64,000 bases of DNA from Nemertoderma westbladi (lineage: Eukaryota; Xenacoelomorpha; Nemertodermatida; Nemertodermatidae). The notes below the pieces were generated by a model. It was not told the DNA's origin and did not search any database. It worked only from the letters and a program-made list of their open reading frames with translations. Shown here piece by piece: positions 54,415 to 64,000 of this stretch; the first letter of the stretch is position 1, and the number at the start of each line of letters is the position of its first letter. Made by a program: the position numbers and the translations under genes. The DNA lies in assembly GCA_032718475.1 (NCBI GenBank), contig JAUCBJ010002753.1, forward strand, positions 28,499 through 92,498. The letters run 5' to 3'.

Positions 54415-56690
54415 AATAGGTTGGCCTAATTATAATATATTAATTATTAATAGGTTGGCCTAATTATAATATATTAATTATTAATAGGTTGGCCTAATTA
54501 TAATATATTAATTATTAATAGGTTGGCCTAATTATAATATATTAATTATTAAGAGGTTGGCCTAATTATAATATATTAATTACTAATAGGTTGGCCTAAT
54601 TATAATATATTAATTATTAAGAGGTTGGCCTAATTATAATATATTAATTATTAATAGGTTGGCCTAATTATAATATATTAATTATTAATAGGTTGGCCTA
54701 ATTATAATATATTAATTATTAATAGGTTGGCCTAATTATAATATATTAATTATTAATAGGTTGGCCTAATTATAATATATTAATTATTAATAGGTTGGCC
54801 TAATTATAATATATTAATTATTAATAGGTTGGCCTAATTATAATATATTAATTATTAATAGGTTGGCCTAATTATAATATATTAATTATTAAGAGGTTGG
54901 CCTAATTATAATATATTAATTACTAATAGGTTGGCCTAATTATAATATATTAATTATTAAGAGGTTGGCCTAATTATAATATATTAATTATTAATAGGTT
55001 GGCCTAATTATAATATATTAATTATTAATAGGTTGGCCTAATTATAATATATTAATTATTAATAGGTTGGCCTAATTATAATATATTAATTATTAATAGG
55101 TTGGCCTAATTATAATATATTAATTATTAATAGGTTGGCCTAATTATAATATATTAATTATTAATAGGTTGGCCTAATTATAATATATTAATTATTAATA
55201 GGTTGGCCTAATTATAATATATTAATTATTAAGAGGTTGGCCTAATTATAATATATTAATTATTAATAGGTTGGCCTAATTATAATATATTAATTATTAA
55301 GAGGTTGGCCTAATTATAATATATTAATTATTAATAGGTTGGCCTAATTATAATATATTAATTATTAATAGGTTGGCCTAATTATAATATATTAATTATT
55401 AATAGGTTGGCCTAATTATAATATATTAATTATTAATAGGTTGGCCTAATTATAATATATTAATTATTAAGAGGTTGGCCTAATTATAATATATTAATTA
55501 TTAATAGGTTGGCCTAATTATAATATATTAATTATTAAGAGGTTGGCCTAATTATAATATATTAATTATTAAGAGGTTGGCCTAATTATAATATATTAAT
55601 TATTAAGAGGTTGGCCTAATTATAATATATTAATTATTAATAGGTTGGCCTAATTATAATATATTAATTATTAAGAGGTTGGCCTAATTATAATATATTA
55701 ATTATTAAGAGGTTGGCCTAATTATAATATATTAATTATTAATAGGTTGGCCTAATTATAATATATTAATTATTAATAGGTTGGCCTAATTATAATATAT
55801 TAATTATTAAGAGGTTGGCCTAATTATAATATATTAATTATTAAGAGGTTGGCCTAATTATAATATATTAATTATTAAGAGGTTGGCCTAATTATAATAT
55901 ATTAATTATTAAGAGGTTGGCCTAATTATAATATATTAATTATTAATAGGTTGGCCTAATTATAATATATTAATTATTAAGAGGTTGGCCTAATTATAAT
56001 ATATTAATTATTAATAGGTTGGCCTAATTATAATATATTAATTATTAATAGGTTGGCCTAATTATAATATATTAATTATTAAGAGGTTGGCCTAATTATA
56101 ATATATTAATTATTAATAGGTTGGCCTAATTATAATATATTAATTATTAAGAGGTTGGCCTAATTATAATATATTAATTATTAAGAGGTTGGCCTAATTA
56201 TAATATATTAATTATTAAGAGGTTGGCCTAATTATAATATATTAATTATTAATAGGTTGGCCTAATTATAATATATTAATTATTAAGAGGTTGGCCTAAT
56301 TATAATATATTAATTATTAAGAGGTTGGCCTAATTATAATATATTAATTATTAATAGGTTGGCCTAATTATAATATATTAATTATTAATAGGTTGGCCTA
56401 ATTATAATATATTAATTATTAAGAGGTTGGCCTAATTATAATATATTAATTATTAAGAGGTTGGCCTAATTATAATATATTAATTATTAAGAGGTTGGCC
56501 TAATTATAATATATTAATTATTAAGAGGTTGGCCTAATTATAATATATTAATTATTAATAGGTTGGCCTAATTATAATATATTAATTATTAAGAGGTTGG
56601 CCTAATTATAATATATTAATTATTAATAGGTTGGCCTAATTATAATATATTAATTATTAAGAGGTTGGCCTAATTATAATATATTAATTA
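54415..56690. repeat. Tandem array F, 34-bp AT-rich unit, ~67 copies
   Basis: Near-identical 34-bp units (TTGGCCTAATTATAATATAT, then TAATTATTAATAGG). Nearly all variation is at one site, TAATAGG versus TAAGAGG. A rarer TTACTAATAGG variant occurs at about 54581 and 54921, exactly ten units apart, showing a ten-unit duplication. It is non-coding and strongly AT-rich. Confidence 0.97.
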
Positions 56691-57229
56691 CTTTCATATA
56701 CTAATTGCTGTTCTACAGCACTACCAGATTTTTTTTCAATAACTCGAAATTTAATTCTTTTACAGATACACCAATTAAACAAATTAATTACTTTTGAAAA
56801 TAAAAATTAAATCATGGAAAATATAAAGGAGTTTGAATAATAAAGCACAAGATTACGTCACTACCGGATATATGTGCCAATCCTTTAAGTTTCGCATATA
56901 TGCCTGAAGAATATAATTAATTATGTAGGCCTACCACATATATTTTATTTATGTATCAATGTCAAAATTGTGCCAGAAACATTAAATGTGTGCCACAAAA
57001 TGTAATATGGGACGGAATTTATAAATATGTTTTTAAAAAAGTTGCCAAAAGTAAATCACAGCCGACGAAACAATTTTTTAGGAGGGGGGGGGGGGGGGGG
57101 GGGAATTTATGTAATTTTTCATTTAAAAAATGGGGAAATAATATTAAATAAAAAAAAATAATTAAAAATTAATTAATTAAAAAAAATATTAAATTAATAA
57201 AAGTGCGTGAAAATTTATTGAATCTTATG
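56691..57229. other. AT-rich flank with a long G-run
   Basis: Contains a 20-base G-run at 57084-57103. No gene was recognised. Confidence 0.4.
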
Positions 57230-57680
57230 AAAGTAAAACTTGCAAAAAACGTTTATGAAATGGCGGAGGTGTGCTTAGTATTTTTCGTCCGAAAAAATGT
57301 CATTCTGAGATAATCGCATGCAAAGTTGAAACCTTCCCGCGCAAAACTACCTGTACGGGGTCTGATTGGTTAATAGTGTCTGACAGGAAGGAAGCACAGA
57401 GCTAAAATTATATTTATGGGGGTTTTCGGGGTCGCTGATTTTATTGCCAACGTCATTTTTAATATTTGGTGGAATCTAGTCTGTCGGTTGACTGTCTTAC
57501 ATTGTGACAGACATATTGGCAGACAGATATTCCACGATAACTCGAGAACTGAAAGAGATCTCTCTAAGCCGTTTTCAGATTTGAAATCCCCATTAAATTC
57601 TGTTTTAGATGCAATAAAAAATAAATTTCTGAAATTTTTATTTTCGAAGGGGGTGGGGGGCTACCCCTCCCCTTAATATA
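57230..57680. repeat. Second location of the GGGGGTTTTCG/GTCGCTGATT module family
   Basis: CCTTCCCGCGCAA at 57335 and GGGGGTTTTCGGGGTCGCTG at 57418, followed by ATCTAGTCTGTC, match the modules at 43950-44460. Confidence 0.65.
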
Positions 57681-58625
57681 GGCCTAATAGGCAAAACCAC
57701 ACGGTCTTTCATGCAAAACCCAATACCAGTACCTTCATTAATTTTCATTTTGAGAAAACGCAAACGACTTTGGACATTCCGAGATTGGTCCCCCATAGGT
57801 TTGTTTTTGTAGTGTATGGTTATGGTTAACTTATCAAAAATCCGTTTTTGTTTCCCATAATTAAATAATTACTCTTAAGGGGGGGTGGGGGGGGGGGGGG
57901 GTGGGGGCACCATTATGAAAGTTTTTTTATATGATAGATCAAAGATGGGGCAACATAACTATCAGGCGAAATTTTGTGAAAATCATTTTGCACCGCTAGG
58001 TGGCGCTGCAAATTTATGCTAATTTTTTAGGTTTGTTATAAATAGTAGGCCTATTAATTTTTATAGTTGTCTTAGTTAATATAAATAAATAAAATAGTAG
58101 ATAGAAAAATAGATAGAATATAAAAAATAGTTAATTTCAAAAGTTGTCTGATAATTTTATGCAGGGTGGCTATGTAGACACCCACATAAATTTTCAGACT
58201 AATTGCTCAAAAATTGTAGACTTTTGGGGTTTTGAAGTTGACAATTTCAAAAAAAAAATATTTGGAGATAATCGACCTTTCATTATACATAGTACTTTTC
58301 TGAGATACTGTGCTTTGTTTGTCATGTAACTTTTTGGAGATGATGGGTTCTGTGATACAAATTTCTTAATTAGTATATCCTTGACTGGTCGATAAATGGG
58401 AACCAGCCATCTTGGAAAACAAAATGAAAGGGTTTACTGTGGCATTCATTGGCCTAACCAGCCTAAAAGATTATCCCATTCAACTTAATTCGTATAATAT
58501 GTATTTTGTATACGATGTGCTACAATAATGTTGTGGTGATTCAAGATTTGGCAATTTCAAAACCCAGTATATCTCCATCGAGGTTCATTTAGGGAAGGTG
58601 TAAATATTATGGATATCGCATGATT
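57681..58625. other. Intergenic with G-runs
   Basis: GGGGGTGGGG-type tract at 57879-57907. No gene or classified repeat was recognised. Confidence 0.4.
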
Positions 58626-59790
58626 GATGACCCCATCAATAAACTCTCACAAATACTTGCCAGTACGTAGATAAGCTATTGTTTTAACTACCTAAGTAAT
58701 AAAAATATGAATTTGCTAACCATAATATATTATGTAATATAATAGTTCTGTAAACTCCAATAAGACCCAACCAGTACCTGTAAACTCCAATAGGATAAGA
58801 CTCAACCAGATCTGTAAACTCCAATAAGACCCAACCAGTTCTGTAAACACCAATAAGACCCAACCAGTAACTGTAAATTCCAATAAGACCCAAACTGTAA
58901 CTGTAAACTCTAATAAAACCCAACCAGTTCTGTAAACTCCAATAAGACCCAACAAGTTCTGTAAACACCAATAAGACCCAACCAGTAACTGTAAATTCCA
59001 ATAAGACCCAAACTGTAACTGTAAACTCTAATAAGACCCAACCAGTTCTGTAAACTCCAATAAGACCCAACCAGTAACTGTAAACTCCAATAAGACCCAA
59101 ACGGTAACTGTAAACTCTAATAAGACCCGCAGCAGTTCTGTAAACTCTAATAAGACCCGCAGCAGTTCTGTAAACTCCAATAAGATTCAACCAGTTCTAT
59201 AAACTGATGACCCCATATTGATGACCCCATCAATAAACTCTCACAAATACTTGCCAGTACGTAGATAAGCTATTGTTTTAACTACCTAAGTAATAAAAAT
59301 ATGAATTTGCTAACCATAATATATTATATAATATAATAGTTCTGTAAACTCCAATAAGACCCAACCAGTAACTGTAAACACCAATAAGACCCAACCAGTA
59401 CCAGTAAAACTCCAATAGGATAAGACCCAACCAGTACCAGTAAAACTCCAATAGGATAAGACCCAACCAGATCTGCAAACTCCAATAAGACCCAACCAGT
59501 TCTGGATACACCAATAAGACCCAACCAGTAACTGTAAATTCCAACAAGACCCAAACTGTAACTGTAAACTCTAATAAGACCCAACCAGTAACTGTAAACT
59601 CCAATAAGACCCAACCAGTAACTGTAAACTCCAATAAGACCCAAACTGTAACTGTGTAAGCGGATTCAATTCCGTGCATTACCCACCCAAAATGGGACTA
59701 GTGGCATTTTACCAATATAGTTGTGGATGTGAGATTACAAATAATAAGTAAACTCCAATAAGACCCAACCAGTACCAGTAAAACTCAAAT
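58626..59790. repeat. Tandem array G, 29-30 bp unit, with a 594-bp duplication
   Basis: Units of TGTAAACTCCAATAAGACCC AACCAGT(TC/AAC) type, some 35 copies in two blocks. The leader GATGACCCCATCAATAAACT and about 110 following bases occur at 58626 and 59220, so leader plus array was duplicated as one 594-bp block. ORFs rich in WVLLEFTVTG on the - strand are shadows of the repeat. A last partial copy lies at 59745-59795. Confidence 0.9.
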
Positions 59791-59860
59791 AAACTCCCTA
59801 TTAATTAATACCGGGTTATAAAATAATGTTGTACCGAATACCGCGAGGGGGGCCATATTA

Positions 59861-61300
59861 CCCCCCCCCCCCCCCCACTCTAAAATCCAAATTTTTTTTT
59901 ACGAAAACGTCTCATTTTTCGTTGGTACTACTTGTTTGGTTCGTTGGTTCACGAGACTATCATCAGAACAAAAAAATATTTTCGAAAACATTTACCGGGG
60001 TGGTTTTTTTCCAGCACCAAAATTTCGATTAGATAACAATTTTCAAAAAATATGAAAGTTACAATTTTCACCTAATCTTTTCTCAATAATGTTTTCAGAG
60101 GCGCTGAAATCAGTGGAATACATTTCTAATTCTTCAGATCATAGCTACTCGTATCTTTCAATGAAATAATGGCAAATTTTGGTGCAGACCGAAAAAAAAT
60201 TTGGAAAAAAGTACTGGGGTCGTTATTTTGACACACCAAAATACAAGTAGTGAACAATTTTCATAAAATTTGAAAGTTACAATTTTCGATTAATTGTTTT
60301 TCAATGCAGATTTTCTGGGGCCCAAAATCCATTGAAAAATATTTAAAAATAATCTGATTACTATAAATGGCTGTTTTAGTCCTTTACGTAGGCATAAAAT
60401 GAAAAAAACAAGTAACAGTAACCAGCACTTTTCAGTTTGAACACAAAATTTCTAATTCACTTATATGATGCTATAAATTCACATTTTCAGGTGAAATACA
60501 TTTCTAATTTGCCAGATCCTAGCTACTCGTATTTTTCGGCGTAATATGGCAAATTTTGGTGCTAGCACCACATTTCGTACCCATCACCAAAAAGTACAAG
60601 TTTGAGATGTCCAGTGCAGTTTTTATTGATTCCATCGGATTCAGGACGCTCATAAACCCTTATAACGCAAGAAACAAGATGAAACTATCTATTTGATCAA
60701 TTTGCTTACTTTTAAAAATTTGGTGCTGCCACAACAATTTTCATCCACCGGCGAATAATACAAGTTTGAAAACTCTTATCCAATTTTTTCTTATTCCATT
60801 GAATTCAGACCCTCACAAACCCTTATAACGCAAGAAACAAGGTGACACAATCAATTGATAGGCCCTACATTTGATGGAAATAAAAATTTGGTCCAAATTT
60901 TGCGCCCACTTCCGTAAAATACAAGTTTGAGATGTCTAGTTAGTTAATTATTAATTCCATTGAATTCAGAACCGCCATAAACCTCTGCAACGCGAGAAAT
61001 AGGTTGCCACAATCAATTGCACAATTGAATGTATTTTCAAAATTTCGTGCGGGCACCAAATTTTGCATACAGCACCGTAAAATACAAGTTTGAGACCCCT
61101 GGGGCAACTCGTATACAGTATATTCCATCGAAACCATAACCCCAAAAACCCCTAATGCGCAAAAAACAGGTTCAAACAATCTATTTACAAAATTGACATA
61201 TTTCAAAATTTGGTGTGGCACCAAAATTTGGCAACGGCCGAAAAAAAACAAGTTTGAAATTTCTAAATTAATTTATATGAATTCCGTCTAATTGCAAACA
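59861..61300. repeat. Degenerate ~163-bp satellite
   Basis: ACAAGTTTGA recurs at 60596, 60760, 60921, 61084 and 61248, spaced 161-164 bp. Each is followed by related blocks (ATTCCATTGAATTCAGA, CCCTTATAACGCAAGAAACA, AAATTTGGTGC). Earlier, more diverged copies begin near 59880 (GATCATAGCTACTCGTAT and GATCCTAGCTACTCGTAT). A C-run lies at 59861-59876. Confidence 0.75.
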
Positions 61301-61552
61301 CCAAAAAAACGGTGTAAATCAAAAATAGAGATGTTACAAATCATATTTCATCAATGTAATTTTCAAAAAACGTCTCAAAAAAGTGCTAAAAGTAGGGTTA
61401 AAACATGGTGCTATAACTCAAAACTTCTCAATATTTTTGAAAACCGTTTTCACTATTAGGAAGACAATCGATTTTTATGAAAAGCCATACAATTTCAGAT
61501 TCCCAACTCTAAGGAATTCAGAGTTATAAAAAAAAACCAGGGTTTAATTGGG

Positions 61553-61738
61553 TTAGGCCGCGTTCACACTCCCGAGTCAAAGTCAAAATGTAAATCATAA
61601 TCACATGAAATTAAATATTTTCTAGAATGCCCGGTTATGTATTATATTGGGCCTATATAATGTATTATTATTTATTATTGCTAGCTAGCTGTATTTATTT
61701 TCTTTCGACTTTGACTCGGAAGTGTGAACGCGGCCTAA
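61553..61738. mobile_element. MITE with ~30-bp terminal inverted repeats
   Basis: TAGGCCGCGTTCACACTCCC GAGTCAAAGTC at the left end is mirrored by GACTTTGACTCGGAAGTGTG AACGCGGCCTA at the right end. The interior is about 125 bp, AT-rich, non-coding. Flanking TA on both sides is compatible with a TA target duplication. Confidence 0.8.
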
Positions 61739-63250
61739 AAGAAAAAGGCCGCACATAGGAATAATAATAAATTGTATAAATAGACCGACCATTGTTTATT
61801 TATGTTTATGTACTATGTTTATGTTTTTAAGTTCTTCCGCCTACTAAGTAATTCGCATATTGATCTTGATACTGACTTAGGAGTCAGTTGTTGTGCCTGC
61901 TGGTGTCGGTCTATTGTTGTCTGTGTTTAGGTATTATACCGGCAGCCTTGACAAAGACATGTACGTGTAATTATATTATATCGGTCGAAATATTGGCAAT
62001 AATAAAGATTTAGGTTACTGAATTAGATCATTCACTACTTATTTAGAACTAAATATTTAATAAAAGATAAAACTAAAAAGTGTTATATAAGAGTGTTATA
62101 TACAAAATATAGTGAACTGTAGTATTTTACTACACTATATAATGCTTCCATATTAACTACATAAACCAATATTGGATATTGAGTTCCGCTTTTGAGTAGG
62201 CCTACAACGGCCCTACGCCTTAAATGTTCTAGAACAAAAAACTTTCTTATAGAACACGAATATTTAATTACTAAATATCTATCGTATAGAGTAATCTTCT
62301 TTTATGGTCTTGTAACCCCGTGATCTACTATAACAGTTATGGATGATCCCGAAAATAGTAAAATAATTCTAAAATTGGTGGTAATTCATAGTCATTTTTG
62401 TTGCAAAATTATGAAAATGAGAAAGTTTCAAATTTTTGTGGAAAGCTATTAGATACGGTTTCATCATTCAACTTTTTACACTTCTGTTATCCGCATATAA
62501 GAAATAATCTCGAATTTTTCAGAAGCTCAACAAGTCCTTATAGCCATTGAAGAATTATCAACTCCGGTCGTATTATTTATTACTTATTATCCTATTCCCG
62601 GAGTGTAAACCTGTAACACATTTTTCATTATGAAATGCTTATATTTAATTTTAACAATTTGTAGGCCTACAATGTTTCAATGAGGATTTTAAACGTAACT
62701 GTAACTTCTAAGTAAGAGTCAAGCTGGACCTGACGATGCGTGCAAGTTCGAGCGAATAAAATAAATATGTAACTATGCTCCTAAAATTAATGAGAATTTC
62801 ATCAAAAACTATATGTTACAGGAATTAAAATTATTGTCACTCCAAAAACGTATTCAACACCAAATAACATAAAGTGACCCAAAATAAAATTAGTCAAACA
62901 GCAAAATTAGGGATGTCCCGGAAACTATATTTTGATTCAGGAATTTTGTATAATTAGTGAAAAACACTAAATAACCCGATGAAACTTTATACCATTAACT
63001 TTATAGCTCTACGTTGACCTAAAACCTATGGCTTAACGCCATTAGGGTACTTTGGTACAATATCATTATCTCATTAAGTGACATGAGCAGGCTACAGTAC
63101 AGTTATTCAAACCAAAATATTACTCGAATTAATTAAAAGATTAAACAGTTTAATAGAAATAAAACTACTGTATTATGCAGTACCTAACGCTAACGACACA
63201 GGACCTAATGTTACAGGTCATAATGTCGCAGGACCTGTATGTAGTGTAAT
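61739..63250. other. Intergenic, nothing recognised
   Basis: AT-rich sequence with no supported feature; a short direct repeat of CAGGACCT lies near 63200-63235. Confidence 0.4.
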
Positions 63251-64000
63251 TACGTTTATATTAGTTTTAGCAGGTTGGAAAGTCCAATTTAATTAAATTA
63301 CTACTTTTTGCGGATGATACAAATATTTTTATCTCTGGGAAAAATATTAATAACTTGTTCGACATTCTTAACCATGAATTATCTTAAGTATCTGATTGGC
63401 TCGCATTGAATAGATTATCAATCAATATCTCAAAAACAACATTTGTTATTTTTACTTCACGGCCAAATAAATCGCGCCATGCTGTTCTAGTACTAAACAT
63501 TGGAGAGTCTGCAATAAAAGAAGTTGATAATATAAAATTCTTAGGCCTATTTATTTCCAACTCACTCTCTTGGAAACCTCATATTGACTACGTAAGACTA
63601 AAGGTTGCAAAAAACTTTGGCATAATTAACAAATCAAACATTTCGTCCCTGAATCGGTCCGAATTACTCTGTACCACACATTAATATCTTATTATCTTTC
63701 TTACGGCCTTGAATTGTGGGGAAACTGTAGTGTACGTATTATACTTTTATAACCATACAAATATCATACTGCCGATCTATTTTTCAAGCTGAACATTTTA
63801 AAATTAAAATTCCTATTCCGTTTTAAATCCATTCAATTTTTATATAAATATAGAATGGGTTGTTCTCGCTTACCGACCACGCTTACTTGTAAACGAATTT
63901 TGAACAAACAAATTCACAGTCGAAACACTAGATCAAAAAATGATTATCATTTGCCATTATATAGAACTAACATTGCAAAATCATCTTCTCTCTATCAGTG
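63251..64000 (+). pseudogene. CR1/L2-like non-LTR retrotransposon, 3' part of RT, runs off the right edge
   Basis: The RT catalytic box LLLFADDTNIFISGK starts near 63300. SDWLALNRLSINISKTTFVIF and VDNIKFLGLFISNSLSWKPH follow, then, after a frameshift near 63670, YYLSYGLELWGNC. A C-terminal block (LNILKLKFLFRFKSI, MGCSRLPTT, NDYHLPLYRTNIAKSS) continues to the edge. The order matches the thumb and C-terminal domain of CR1/Jockey-type elements. A TAA at 63386-63388 and the frameshift show it is defective. Confidence 0.75.

Noticed and set aside
58684-59679. - strand ORFs rich in WVLLEFTVTG
   Set aside because: Translation of the 29-30 bp repeat; no independent support.

Overview
This is a stretch of AT-rich nuclear DNA from an invertebrate animal. 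The signs are multi-exon genes with GT-AG introns, several classes of non-LTR retrotransposon, a Ty1/Copia element, a tRNA-derived SINE, foldback/MITE-like elements and very many tandem arrays. I cannot fix the phylum. EFCAB6-type proteins fit a metazoan with flagellated sperm, and a young Copia element fits an aquatic invertebrate, but both points are inference. Nothing bacterial or viral is seen.

Two host genes can be supported. (1) On the + strand, the 3' part of a multi-EF-hand gene of EFCAB6 (DJBP) type runs from 3737 to its stop at 20135. It has ten exons whose splice phases join into one uninterrupted frame of 727 codons, with about eleven EF-hands arranged as pairs. Its 5' end lies to the left of the window. 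Its introns are swollen with tandem arrays (7224-9082; 14996-19246), a retroelement remnant holding its own minisatellite (10735-12425), a SINE (12683-12937) and foldback elements. A further array fills 1-3492. (2) On the + strand, a single-exon coding region at 32534-35218 encodes an 894-residue protein with twelve C2H2 zinc fingers, an NLS-like patch and CtBP-like motifs. It is probably a transcription factor, and a 14-codon upstream ORF lies in its likely 5' UTR exon.

The rest is intergenic and repeat-rich: a 29-bp array (21095-23390), a decayed RTE-like non-LTR element (24060-25873) with an internal fragment repeated at 53023-53190, a polypurine array (27500-27716), a 17-bp GC-rich family (36888-37290, with an inverted cluster at 38608-39050), a long inverted repeat (43591-43897), modules ending in TGTC-rich sequence (43950-44460, 57230-57680), a 34-bp AT-rich array (54415-56690), a 29/30-bp array with a 594-bp duplication (58626-59790), a degenerate ~163-bp satellite (about 59880-61300), a MITE (61553-61738) and the 3' part of a CR1-like element running off the right edge (63251-64000).

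The best preserved mobile element is a full-length Copia retrotransposon on the - strand (46814-52291). It has 201-bp LTRs differing at one position, a 5-bp target duplication, a primer-binding site matching the 3' end of initiator tRNA-Met, a polypurine tract, and a gag-pol frame closed by one in-frame TGA.

The most unusual observation is the intron array at 7224-9082. Each of its roughly 58 units carries the same 3' splice site and first exon bases as the real exon that follows, so the exon start appears to be the last unit of a satellite.
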